In this document: in pieces, positions 43,321 to 55,540 of the stretch
How positions within the stretch are numbered: position 1 is the stretch's first letter
Layout of the letters: the number at the start of each line of letters is the position of its first letter
Origin: Oscheius tipulae
Lineage: Eukaryota; Nematoda; Chromadorea; Rhabditida; Rhabditidae
NCBI GenBank assembly: GCA_037178975.1
Contig: JASJZH010000003.1
Span: 5,456,001-5,520,000, forward strand
Direction of reading: 5' to 3'
DNA length: 64,000 nucleotides
Notes under the pieces: model-generated
Told to the model about the DNA's origin: nothing
Databases searched by the model: none
The model's input: only the letters and a program-made list of their open reading frames with translations
Translations under genes and position numbers: made by a program

Positions 43321-46300
43321 GAGAAATTGCGTCTCTCTCTAAAAGGTTATCCCACGTGCTGCCCTTATTTATTAGAGCGCCTTCCTCTCTATTTTCGGGG
43401 GCCGAACGAAGACATCAAACGTCGTCTCGGATCTCCTCAGATTCCGCCTCCTCAAAACAAGGACATGTCTATTTGCTGCCTCTCTCTTCGGAATCTGAAC
43501 GACATTAGGATTTTGTTCGCGAGTGTTCAGGTCAAACACCGCTTTCAGCCTCTGAAACATTCATATCGGGACTCGTCCCCCCGTCAGAATTCCTCCGTTT
43601 AATATCTGGCTTTTGAGACGTGCTAACGAACTCGTCGCCCTTCCGGCCGCGAGTCCTTCTTCGTTCTTTTCTCCCTCTTTTAGACTCGGCCTTTTTTAGA
43701 AAGAGTTCTAGACTCGTCCTCACTATCGTCTTTACCTAACTTTAACTTGTTTCCTTCCTGTATACCGCCCACATACAGTAACAGGATATACTAGAGAACA
43801 ACACAAGTCCCTTGAGTTGCTCTTCGAATGTTTGGAATCCAAACTAACCTGTTAGTCTCTTGTTGTGTCAGATTCAGTTCATAGCAACAACAAGAGAGTC
43901 TAACAGATATAGACACTCTGCTTCAACAAAAGTCAAAACAATTGTGTTAACATCAATGTTCATGACTCAATCCATTACCCCGACGGGAAGTGTGAACTCT
44001 CTACGTCGCCAGTGGGAATTCCTCGGACAAATAGCCCTCCCGAATTCATTTTCGCGTGACTCTCAGTCAGAGATTTGAAGATCTCATCGGCTGTATCCAT
44101 AATTGCAACGACGGTGTCTATTTTCTCTTTCTCCAATTACGACTTTTCACTTTCGTCCTGCCTACTTTAACACTTCCTCTGATACAATTACCCCCAGAGG
44201 AGAATGCAATTTGAGGAGCAGGCAATGAACTGGAAGGGTCAACACCCTCGACCCATGGGAACTTTCAAAGACAAATCCTGCTCTGTCCACACAAAGATCT
44301 ACTGTAGTCAAGAGAGTATGACGTTGTCGGGGAGCACCTGTCGGAAGACCATCATAAACTATTTTTGGCAGACTCGACAAATCGCGCCATTTGGTTGCTG
44401 TCGTCATTGAGAGGCAACATTATCCGTTTCACATGGTTTTCTGACAAAGCAATGCATCGGTTCCGCTCATTCATAACCAGTGCTCTACTGCCTTTGTTGC
44501 AATATTATATTAAGTTTTCTTTCGAAAGACAGTACTCTTCTCAATTCGTTTACAGGCAGTAACGTTGTTCAGAAATCGTGAAGTACAGTGACGGGACGCT
44601 GTCAAACGCTCAAATTGCAGACTACCAGTGATTCGTGAGAGTTTTCTGCGACTATAACTTCTCCTCCGATTCCAAATCATTGTCTGAGCCTCTTACCAAA
44701 GAGATTCCCAACAGTTATACCTCCAGGTCACAGAAAGTTGGTTCATCTGGTCTGTTTTGGCACAAGCGGCAGTTCAATTTCAATGCAAGCCTAATTAGGC
44801 GAGGGTGGCAAACAGCAGAAGCCCGATATATTGCATCCACCGGAACGAATGATCCAATTAAAGTGCGACTAGTATACTGTCAAGGAAGTACTTCTTTATA
44901 AGTAGTAAAGATTTCTTTTGAGTACTTCCTTATACTTGTAGGGGGCCTCATTAATTGTACAACTCACTGCCGCGTGATGTTGATATTTACAGTGCTTCCT
45001 TCCACTCATGATCACGAAAATATCCTGATTAGTTTCTCTCCTATACTGTTTTTTTCTCTCTGCCGTCTACCGTAAGCATTGGTCTTCTCGGAATTCTGGG
45101 GTTCATTTAACAGCCAGTATTATGCGGTTCATTTTTCCCTCGCCCATAACGAGCTCCCAAATTGGTCCCACGACGTCTCTTTTGTCTCTCGAATACGAAT
45201 CGAGTTCGTTTAGACGACTGTCCGCGCCTTCCTCGTTAGAGAGGGAAAGGTAGCCTAAAGAACACTGTCTTCCCCTTTGTTGTCACTTTCGTCCATATCT
45301 ATCTGGTATTTTCCCTTGTTAGACTATTCCCTGACACCTGCTACTATGCCGAAATAGAATCTTCGTAGTGTTTCGAACTCTGAACCTAACTAGCCCCTAT
45401 CACTTGACAACTATTGACTTGTCAATTTTGGTTTGTCAGAGTTTTCGTAGTAGAGATCCTAAACCTCCTATTTGAAGTTTATCCCGTATCCAGATAGGAT
45501 GATTCTCTCACCTTTCCCACTGTTCTGCCCCTTCGCTCAAGATTAGAAGTCGAGAACATTTGGGGAATTGGTCGGATCAAGATAGGACTACTCTCTCTAG
45601 TGCTTGCGCAGTTCGGCTCTATTTCCAAGTTCATCGCGGTCTCACTTGGTCGTGAAAATAAAGATAGCCTGAAGCTATCCGACCAGTCAACATCCTAATT
45701 ACCGTCCAGGCCGAAGATACCCCTGCCAAAACAAGAGAGAGAGAGAGGGTGCCGCATCTGTTTCATGGCTCTTTTCCGTCGACCACTGGTCGTGTGGACT
45801 GATGAAAGCTCTCGCCCTCCTTCCTCTTTTCATTAACCCATCCGAATTAGTCGCGGAGGATTTCCCCTCGGTTCTAATCAACGTCTTCCTCGTCCGCCAG
45901 CCAAACAAAGCACTATTTCGAGAGATAACCTTATTATCCGAGTTACTCACAGCTCTCTCTTAACTTAGATCCGTGATTATGGGTAGTCCTTGAGTCTGCG
46001 AGGTATTCCCTCGCTTCGGGATAGAATGTTCGGGAAAACAGCGATCTAATCTTCGTTTGACGATATCAATCCTCTGATTCGCACAAATTCTCATGACTTC
46101 TCTCAAGCGGCTCTTCGTTGGTTTTGTCTGTTTAGTCGTGGTGAGAGGCGGTACCAGTCTCTCATTCTTCTTGTTCAGTCCCTAACCCATACCGCCTCGG
46201 TACCATCCAGAGTGATCATGAATCTCTGGCCTTCTTCTAAAAGTATTGCCAGCTGTTTCGAATCATTGTCTCGTCTGCTCGAGAGATGAGTGGTAGGAAA

Positions 46301-46467
46301 CGGAACAGGACGATATCCTCTCTCTTTCTGAAGCCTCCCCCGCTACTTCCCGCGGGTTTCCGATGACGCCCTTTTCAATCCAATCTCTCCATGCTATTCT
46401 ATATAGCTCAGTTATTCCTCCCCTTTCTTCTTCCAATCAACACGTTTCCAAACTCAATTTCAGAAAT
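43321..46467. other. 3.1 kb without a supported gene
   Basis: Pyrimidine-rich on the plus strand with many TCTC tracts. No frame is splice-consistent. An 11-base inverted pair AAGGAAGTACT / AGTACTTCCTT lies at about 44883-44932 and could form a hairpin. The right end contains the aatttcag acceptor of the globin gene. Confidence 0.4.
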
Positions 46468-47608
46468 ATGGGCAATGATGCGTCGGTTCCGCTGAAGGTG
46501 CAGAAGAAGCAGAAGGAAGGAACACTGATTGAAGACTGCAATTTGTGAGTTTCGCGGCCAGGTTCCTGATGAGAATCCCATTTCCAGGAAAGCGGTCGAG
46601 CCGAAGAAGAAACAGCTCCGAAGCACGAGTAAAAACAGAGGCAGGAAGGCGTCAAAAGATGAGTCGGGACAAACAACACCCTCCTCGAGTGACGGTCTCC
46701 AGCCACCACCACATCTTGGAGCCGAGAGGAAAAGGAGCAAGAGCCTTTGTGCTGCTCAGATGGAGAAGGAAGCCCAGAATGGTCTCGTTCCACAGAAGTC
46801 CGAAGACAAGGACCTGAAGACGAGGAAGAGTTCGAGTGGACTAGTGCCTTCGTTCAATCGACTCCGAATACAACAATGTTACAAGATGGCAAAGTATGAT
46901 CCCAATTAGTCTTATCAAAAAGAGGAAAACAGCCGTGATTCTAGTTTATTTGCGTCTGGGATAATCCGATCTCTCTGACTCAGATATTTTCAGACCGACA
47001 ATGGGCGAAAGTATACTCAAGAGAGCTTCGGGGGCCCGTCCAGAATTGCGCCAGGTTTTTAGTCGGCTTAAGGAGGAAGACTATGAGAACATGGCCGCTA
47101 CGATGTATTCTTTGCTCAGGTTCTTGCAAATTAAGTCGAAAAAACAAGGAAGTTTTCAGCGAGGCTGTCGCGCATTTGGACTCAGCCGAAGAAATTCTCA
47201 CGAAGGCCCGGCTCTATGGAGAGTCCTATGCTGCTCTCTGTCCAATGGGATTTCGCCCTGATCTCTTCTCATCTCTCGCTGATGCCGCCATTGCGGAATG
47301 TGTCAAACTCGATGCTGGTCTCCACAAACGGTTGGTCTTTGGACATTTTAATATGAGCTGCTTACCATTCCTAATGAACCATAGAGCTATTTTGGTTTTT
47401 ATGAATTTCGACGACAACATCACGGAGAGAGTTCAGATGCGAGACGCTCCAAGCCTGGTCACAGCTCATTGGAGCCATCTTTTCGGCTGTCAGAGACGGG
47501 TACTACCAGAGGGTACGATTCCAAAGACGATCGTCCCTGCCTCAACACGTCGTTACCAAGCAGCTATCCATGGATGCGTCGAGAATTCAGTCGACTGTCG
47601 CCGAGTAA
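46468..47608 (+). CDS. globin with probable N-myristoylation, 267 aa
   Basis: Exons 46468-46544, 46588-46893, 46994-47119, 47160-47330, 47437-47512 and 47561-47608. The start MGNDASVP fits an N-myristoylation signal (Gly2, Ser6). About 95 residues of basic, Ser/Lys-rich linker (KSLCAAQMEKEAQNG and similar) precede the globin fold: LRIQQCYKMAKPTMGESILK, PELRQVFSRLKEEDYENMAA, SEAVAHLDSAEEILTKARLY, then FRPDLFSSLADAAIAECVKL with a proximal-region helix and WSQLIGAIFSAVRDGYYQR. The haem-binding F8 His is not obvious by eye and should be aligned. Nematodes have many such neuronal, membrane-tethered globins, thought to act in redox or oxygen sensing. The fourth intron (106 bases) is longer than the rest. 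Confidence 0.82.
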
Positions 47609-49178
47609 TCTCATCGGGTCTTCAAGAATCTTTATTTGTCTTCTATAGTCAACTTTATGTTATCGATTCTGTGCGATCCCGTTGATCTCCTGTGGCCTTA
47701 CACATATTTCGGATCGGAATAAAGTATGTACATTTTCTGAAAATCTTGGTCATAAAGGAAGAAAAGATTAGATATATAAACTTGATGTTGAATATAGGAC
47801 ATCATCACCGCCACTTTTGTCCTTGTAAGCAGCTCGTTCTATCTCCGACTTCAAAGTTGACTTGCAAACTCTTGGCACGAGCAATAAATTCTCGCTTCTG
47901 GTTTGTGGCCACGGACAAACAAGCAAAAAACAGAATCTGCCACAGAAACCATCACCTTTCAGAGACCAGCAGCGTTACTTCCATTGTTTCAAGTTTGCCT
48001 AAGATCGGAGGTTGCAACACTCACCTTGTCAATTGTGGTTTATATGTTGAACTGATAACCTTTTGCTTAGATATCAGAGATTGAAAAGAAGGTCTTCGGA
48101 TCTTCTGGTCTTCAGAAAATCATCTTCGCCATGACTCACGCCATTGTAAAGTCGTCAAAGTTCTCTGAAAACGTCGTGTTTGGACGAGATGACGAATATG
48201 CCATACCGTCTAGGCTGTTCGGGCAGAAAGAGCTCCTTCCCGGCGGCCTCTGGTGACGCCAAGCCGATTACCACCTTCGCCCATTTTGACACCCCGCTTT
48301 TAAAAGGTTCAGTTCCTCCCGCTCAGATAACAGACACTCGTAGAATGAGTCTTCCCTCGCTCTCTTTTGCAAAAAAGAAGACACATCTTTACCAGATGTG
48401 TGTCTCTCTCACTCATTCTCTATAGCCCTGAAGGTATATGACGTTCTTCGAGATAACAGTTATCATCCGATTTGCCGTCGGTCACGCCTGCTAACTGTCT
48501 TCATTCCGAATGCTCATCCTCTCAGGGGCCACTCCCCTCCACCCTCACACGTCAAGCAGCTTACAGTAGCCACTCTTCATGCAAAGTTTGGACAGTTATT
48601 CGACAGAAGAGCATTGTGATAAGAGACTCTTTTGTTGGGACAGATAACCACAAAAGACTTATGTCCAGGCTGCTCGTTCCTCTCTTTTTCTTTCGCCTCT
48701 TATCAGTCGATGGATTTTCTCTGAGACGGAACTCATGAGGAGCTGTCTCGTCGTCTTGCATGTTTCTGAAATAGTTAAAGGACGATTCAAGCTATCGGAC
48801 AACGCCTTGTCTGGATTTTCCGCGAGAATCTTATCATTTTAATAGCACAATCGAGGTTTCATTTAATGGCAGACATGACCCGTTGAGCTGAACGCCCACG
48901 TTTGCTTTAGAGACGACTTCCCGAACAAATAAACAAGTAGCTAGTATACACTTGATTGTCTATTAAAAGGGTTTTTTGAGTCAGTGTGTAACTAAGAAGT
49001 AGACAGGAATAGCCCCTGAAGATTGGTATAAAAGAAACACCTTGACTCACTCATTGTTTTCGTTTCCTCTACCGGATATTGGGCATCTACTACCTTCTCT
49101 TTTGTTTATTATTCCTAGATTGCTTCAGACTCGACATTTTGGTCCCAGCCCAAAGTCAACAGTTGATAAGCTTACTAT
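47609..49178. other. intergenic, no supported gene
   Basis: Only short frames. The segment 48300-48340 carries TCCCTCTTTTGC-type pyrimidine tracts. The right end holds the upstream region of the exchanger gene. Nothing else is visible. Confidence 0.4.
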
Positions 49179-52035
49179 ATGCGGCTGCTTCTCTGCTTCT
49201 TTTTTCTGTTTCTACTCTCGTTTGCATCGGCCGACGATGATACTTGCGACCTTAAAAATGCCACGAATGGTAAGAGATTGTTGTCTGAATCCAAAGAACC
49301 TTCAGGAGATACCTGCTCATATGTGAAAGAACATGCGGATGCTTGCGAAGGCGGAGGCTATCTTCAATGGACGCAATATGTCGAATGTGCTCCGAACACT
49401 GCTGCTAAGGTATGTTTGTATGCTTACTAAGCCCGCACAAAACTGCGTTTGAAACTTAAATATGAAAAGAAAGAAAAGGAAAGAGCCCGTGACTTGTTTC
49501 ACTTGAGACCGTCGCGTTCACCATATACTCGGCTTCGCTGGCTGGGTCGCGTACAACACTCTCTAGCTTGCCGTATACCTGATGGCGGCCCCAGCGCCGA
49601 GACCTTATAAGTGTGCTTGTCATAAAACCATGTTAGCACGGTCAAGGAAGTAACTTCAACTGTTCAGGTTTGCATTATTGGCGCTGGAGTCGTGTGGATG
49701 TTGTGGCTGTTTGTGATGATCTCGTCTGCCGCCGACGATTTCTTCTCTCCAAATGTGGCGGCTATCGTTGCACACCTGAAGATCAGCGAATCTGTTGCAG
49801 TAAGGAAAAAGATCTCACAACCAGCATAATCGTTAGGGGGTTACATTTATGGCCTTCGGAAACGGCGCGCCCGATATCTTCGGTTCAATAGCTTCAGTCC
49901 TCTCCTCACCTGCTCCAAAAGCCGGATTAGCCCTGGGCGAACTCCTGGGAGCTGGAATATTCGTCACAACCATGGTTATGGCCACAATCATTCTCACCAA
50001 ACCCTTCGAAGCTGAAAGATTTGCTCCAATAAGGGACATTGCCTTCTACTTAGTAGCTCTAGGATGGATACTGTTCGTCTTCTTACATAAAAACCACGTC
50101 GAGGTTTTCGAGCCTGCAGGTAACGTTCACGATCGCGCCTAAACTTTTTATCCCTAAACTACAACTCCGAAATATTTCCAGTCTATCTGGCCATGTATAT
50201 CGTTTACGTAATAACTGTTATCATCGGACAGAAAATGTACAGTCGGAAAAGGAAAGCAGCCAGAAGGAACGCCAGTCTCATACAGAGAAACTCTACACGA
50301 CGAGGAAACAGTGAGCAGGTTCTAATATCTAAAGGTAGTTCTCGAAGGTGTCTCTCCTGCCGTTCCCGACATTGTCGTGGAAAATGTCGAGAAGGAAGCT
50401 GCTCCTGTATTCACAATCTTCCCGCCAACCAATCTGGCCGATGCATTTGGAACCGAAGGTACAGGCTTTGAAGCTCAAAAGATCTTGTTTTTTAGAGGAC
50501 GACTCCGTGGATGACCAGGTTCTCGTGGTTCACAACAAGGTCTACGTCGGGGAAGAAGCACGGCAGAGAGCTGAAAGTGTAGCCCCACCACCCGCTCCGG
50601 TTAACAACTGGAAGATGATGTTCTTGGACATTTACAATCATCTCAAGCCGCTTTCCGACCAAGAAGAATGGGATGAGTCGAAAATTATCGAGAAGGCTCT
50701 CCATGTGACCCAGATCATTCCCAAATTATTTTTTCAAGCTACAATTCCCATGAATGAGTACAGCTGGTCCAAACCAATTGCCCTCATCTACGCTCTCCTC
50801 AATCCCACAGTCCTCGTCTTCGCTGTAAACCGTGAGTGGTGAGAGTCCTTGGAAAGTTGCGTGTTCTTTCAGAACTGACAGTCAGACCCTTTGGAGGACC
50901 CGGTCTTTGGGCCTATGCTCTTGTAGTCTCGGCTATCCTCATTGTCCTCGTTCTGATATTCACAAAATTCGACACCGAGCCTCGGTACTACAAGGTATGA
51001 AGTCTGTCAGAACAACACAAAGAATCCTTTCAGGAGGTCTACTCCTACCTCGGCTTTCTCATGTCCCTGGCTTGGATGTATTGGATAGCTGCGGAAGTAG
51101 TCGCCATTGTATCGATGATTGGAGTCATCTCCCGGTTGTCCCACGAGGTCATTCTTTGAACAATCTTTAGGCGATCAGCTAATTGTGACGCATGTCTTAT
51201 CAGCATAATTTTAAAGTGCGTAAACGGCCTGATAAAAGAAATGAGCTTATCTCGACCAGAAAATACTTAAACATGACTGTGAGAGTCTGGACCTCCCACG
51301 ACTCTTTTTAAATACAAACTTATAAGACTGAAACAACCTGGGAGGTTCCACAAACTTTTTTGTTTCTCGTTGGAAGATTTTTGCATTTCTTCGCTCCGTA
51401 AATTATCAGCTCTTGACGCAATTGGGACTAATCTGGACTAGAAAAGTCAGAAGCTAGAAATGTGTAGGTGTGAATTTTGCATTCCTTCACCTCGTAAATA
51501 GTCTGATCAACATTCCCCTTTTAGGTATTAGGACTTACCATTCTGGCATGGTCCAATTCGATTGGTGACCTCATTTCGGATGTTTCGGTCGCCAAACAGG
51601 GATTCAGGTAACTGAGTGCAAAACAAAAAACAACAAATTCTAGTCGAATGGCTATGGCCGCTGCAATCGGAGGTCCTCTCTTCAGTAAGTGTCTGTATCT
51701 ACTAAACAATCACACTACTTCAGACCTGTTAATGGGTTTCGGAATTCCTTTCCTCATCGCCACTGCTGCTGGAAGAACGGTCTCCATATCCTTTACTGCC
51801 ATCTACCACATCCTTATTCTGTTCCTGGCCATCTCTCTCATTGTCATATTCATTGGTACTTTGATACCTCATCCAACAATTGAACTCTCTTTTAGGCCTG
51901 GTCGTGCAGAAGTTCTACTTCCGAAGGTGGTTCGGCTTTGTCCTGATCGGCGTCTACGTCTGTTTCCTCATCTCCGTCGTACTGGTAGAGACGAAGGTCT
52001 TGAAATGGGGTCCACTGTCCGACGACAGCAGTTAG
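49179..52035 (+). CDS. NCLX-type sodium/calcium exchanger, about 608-620 aa
   Basis: Exons 49179-49409, 49668-49799, 49837-50119, 50182-50310, 50339-50458, 50496-50831, 50873-50994, 51034-51147, 51525-51607, 51644-51684, 51724-51855 and 51896-52035. A signal peptide (MRLLLCFFFLFLLSFASA) precedes a short Cys-rich luminal segment. The first alpha repeat carries GVTFMAFGNGAPDIFGS and the second LAWSNSIGDLISDVS, the two ion-binding repeats of the superfamily. About twelve membrane helices flank a cytosolic loop of about 150 residues. Proteins of this NCX6/NCLX branch exchange Na (or Li) for Ca at mitochondrial or plasma membranes. A 36-base in-frame insert in exon 1 (49270-49305, gtaag...ttcag) is probably an intron. 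The exon at 50339 needs a 28-base intron. Confidence 0.88.
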
Positions 52036-53702
52036 ATGACCGAGAAGAAAAGCCGACACGGGGGCACCACGGGTATTGTCTGATCTTTCAACAAAGCGTC
52101 CGTTCCAAACTGTTTCTCGAAATAGGGCGAGTGTATTGGGTGTCACTTCTGGTTCCGCCAGTCCAGGCGTCGAGCTCGTCCCGCCGACTATTCATGGCAG
52201 GCGGCGAGTGTGGGCGAAATCCGACTGCAAAAGTGTGAGAGCGAACTGTTTGCCAGCCAGTGTGAACGCGTAACCACACCCACAATAGCTTCCGCAGAAC
52301 AATTCTTTCGGAAAGTGGTTTTCTCTGGGAGCAAAGCTTCTTAGCTGCTGACTCATTGTCCTGGATGTTAGGACGTACATCGGGTGAAAGAACATTCGAT
52401 TTGTGCAGAGGAATATCAGCCTGTCTTTAAGTCAATAAATTATATCAAGATAGTCCCTGAAATTCCCAATAATTACTTTCTCGGGAGCGAATCTTTTCTG
52501 CAAACTGTGTCTCACTTACACGTGCTTCTCCTAATCTACTTTGTCAATACAATAACAATTGATACTGCTGCACAAAATGGGGATGAACTGTCACCTCGGA
52601 ATGCCAACGAGCATTGACCACCGACTTATGTTTGCACTGCTTTTTTCATGAAGAGTAGAGTCCGCTCAACTCACGTGAGGTTTTGTAGACAAGCAGTCAG
52701 AGAAGAGGTATCGGAAATCAGAGCATTCTTGAGGAGGACTTATCGTTCCACAAGTAAATTATCCTGTGTACCCAATTCCGGCAGTCAAAATTAGAAGATA
52801 ATTGTTTCCTACGAATCTTCGGCAGAATTTCAGGTCATTCACATCAGAAACCAATACTTTCAAAAGACTCTACCAATGCCCGTAAAACTACCTTTATCGA
52901 TATACTTTATATACTCCCCTGCATCTGAAGTTATTTCCAAACGCTGGGAACAGGGGTTGACAAAATTTGATAGGCATTCACAAGAAAAGTGGCAGTCAGA
53001 CATTGAGTGAAGAAGAGTTCGGTGATCAGGTCTCCCTCCCACTCGTCAAATAGCGTCATCCGCAGGAATGCCAATGAGTAGTCGGTGCTCAAGGAGCAGC
53101 TCTCGTTCTCACCTCGACTCCCCAGAGCACAATGTGGAATTGTGTGGTTGATCATGTCAAACAACAGAAATCTGTTTGACTTCTTCTCTTGCTCCCTTGT
53201 GCCAAGGTTAAGCTCGTGTTTGTTTAATTCGTCGGCAGAATCACACTCGAGAATCAAGAGAGGATGGGCAAAGAAATTGTGAAAAGTTTTCCAGCAACTG
53301 CCACGAAATGTGAGCTTCGAGAGTCTCGTAAAAGAGTGTTTCCGCTCAAAGGAAAAAACAGTGTGGACAACCAGGGGCGAAAGATCGGATTCCAACTGGT
53401 GGTCAGGAGGCCCTCGAAGAGGCCCTTTGACCTCTCTTCCTTATATGAGCTGCAAACCTTGACAGAGAGCAGGTGAAGAGAATAAGTTGTGCCCGGTCTT
53501 TACCAGTTCCTTCTCTGAACTGAACTGTCTTTTCGGGTAGAAGTTCTTACAAAACTTCCAATATCTTCAAATTAGTCGTCTGAAAGAGTTTTGATTGACA
53601 TGCCATTTGTGGGGAACCTGTCGGAGAACGGCCTCGCGCCGTTCCGAGCTGCTGTTTGCTCGTGCATTCTTCTCATCTGTCGGAGGCGGAGCAACTGCTT
53701 CC
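52036..53702. other. mostly unassigned; minus-strand frame 52931-53395
   Basis: On the minus strand 154 codons are open and protein-like (LTFRGSCWKTFHNFFAHPLL, EWEGDLITELFFTQCLTATF), ending at 52931. There is no ATG at the left end; a ccaccag acceptor at about 53397 suggests an internal or last exon, but no upstream exon was found. It may be a partial or degenerate gene of unknown family. The rest shows nothing. Confidence 0.35.
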
Positions 53703-53709
53703 TATATAA
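53703..53709 (+). promoter_or_regulatory. TATA box of the signal-peptide locus
   Basis: TATATAA stands 40 bases before the ATG at 53749 with no acceptor-like sequence between them, so this gene may use a conventional promoter and not need trans-splicing. Confidence 0.55.
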
Positions 53710-53748
53710 CCCTCGGAGCCACAACTGCTAACACAACAAGACTCGGCC

Positions 53749-55338
53749 ATGCTCAAACTGTAAGTTACCTCTTCGTCTTCCTCTTCCAATCTCTACCTTT
53801 CAGACTAGCTATCACACTCCTGGTTCCGGCCATCTATGCCCAATGTCAGAGCTGTCAGAACTCTTATGGATCGACTGGATATGGTGAGTCAGACCCAGAA
53901 ACACTTGTGCATGAGCAATCAATCACTCGATCACAATCCATTAACTCTAGACACGTCATTTAATCGCTTGAAGAGGGATCTAACCATGCCAGGACTCTTG
54001 CCCGACTATGTCGGGGACGAGAATGTTGTGGTCTCGAGAATTGAGGAGACATGGAGCCTGAATGAGAACTTCTTTCACTCTTATCCACAACAACAGTACA
54101 TGGAAATTGCACAGAATGTTGAAGTAGAGAAAGAGCCTTCGTATTGGGACGATAAGCGCATGGATGACACGATTGCCGCTGTATTGGAAGCACTCTCGAA
54201 GTCTGATCCGTCGCTGCAAGGCGATCAGGTCATCTTCGAATTCAATTAACTCTCTAACTGTTCACTTTCTCTTGTCACGTAAGACAACTCTTCCAACCCC
54301 ATAGTGATCCTTCCCTCTTTTAGGTGCCAATCAATCGCCATCCTACCCGGGCTCTTCTTCTACCGCTTCCTCGAACAATCAGCCTGGCTATCTCCCAGAT
54401 TACCAGGGAGACAAATACACCAATCAGAAGAGGATCCAGGAGACCCAGCAGCTGAATAAGCAGTTCTTCGATTCGATCGGAGGGGCTCCTCCAGCTCCGC
54501 CTCAGGCCCTGGCCCAACAAGGCCAGAACGTCTGGCAACAGACGGCCTATGCAGCTGGACCATATGCTTCGGGAGCTAGCCAGGGCTATGGACAGATGAG
54601 CCAGAACCAGCATGGACGACGACGACGATTCGCCCGACACTTGTGAACGCATTCCAAAAGACGAGTAACTCTAGAAAGAGCGAGTATCGCAGATTGCGAG
54701 ACCTGTACATTCGAATAAAACTGCCACCTTCTCCCTCTTCCTTTTAACACGAGATTGAATTGACATGGACAATGGTGTTCGTGGTTACAGGTACCAACTA
54801 TTACAATCCTTCCTCTGGATACAGCAACCAACAGTACGGAAATATGCCCTGCTGCAGTACAGGCTCTTCCAACTACAACTCCAACACTCGCTACTACAAC
54901 CCCAGCACCTCTTCCTATAGCAACGGCTACAACACTCAGTACAGCAATAGCTATGGTAACCAATCTCCCACTCACTTCTACAATGACCTGATAGGCACAA
55001 ATCTCGGCTACCCGAGCTCGTATGGAACCAGCAACTACAATTACAACACCCAGAACAATAGAATGTACGATAGCACGGGATACGGTAAGTATGAAAGTTA
55101 GATTGACGAGGAGAGGAATTCAGGAAACAACCAGTACGGAACCTCTGGCTGTTGCTCCTCTGTCAGTAGCTCGTGCTGCTATCAGTCTGGATCCTCGGGC
55201 AGCGTCTACTACGATCCCAATATGAGGACCAACACCTACTCGACCACCTCCAGTCCCTATGGCTACAGCTCATCTACTAGCTACCCCTACACTTCCAGCT
55301 CAGGATATAGCAACTATAACCTGTATGGAAGAAAGTAG
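53749..55338 (+). CDS. secreted low-complexity protein locus with three possible 3' coding units
   Basis: A common 5' part, exons 53749-53759 and 53804-53883, encodes a signal peptide (MLKLLAITLLVPAIYAQC) plus SCQNSYGSTGY and ends in phase 1. Three downstream units each begin after a good acceptor in the matching phase and each end in a stop. Unit a (53951-54249) is acidic with a KR site (FNRLKRDLTMPG). Unit b (54324-54646) is Gln/Ala/Pro-rich and ends HGRRRRFARHL. Unit c (54791-55084 plus 55124-55338) is Tyr/Asn/Ser/Gly-rich with Cys pairs (GNMPCCSTG, SGCCSSVSSSCCYQ). Aataaa sites follow b (near 54714) and c (near 55380). Units could be alternative last exons or partly separate genes. Composition fits an extracellular matrix, eggshell or adhesive protein; this is inference. 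Confidence 0.6.
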
Positions 55339-55540
55339 ACTCAGAAACCAGATATCTTGATACTCGCAATCCTTGCTCAAAATAAATTTCTATCATTCTT
55401 TGCTGCGAAAGACAGTGTTCAAAACAAATTCATCTAAATAATGGGTAGTTACCTATTTCAAAACTAAATATTACAGACAACAGATATACAGGCAAACTTC
55501 AAAAAAAAGGGGGAACAATATTAAAAGAGACTCGCGTATT

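Noticed and set aside
43321..46467. Possible CRISPR-like or tandem array in TCTC-rich DNA.
   Set aside because: The tracts are simple pyrimidine runs without regular repeat-spacer units, and the window is eukaryotic.
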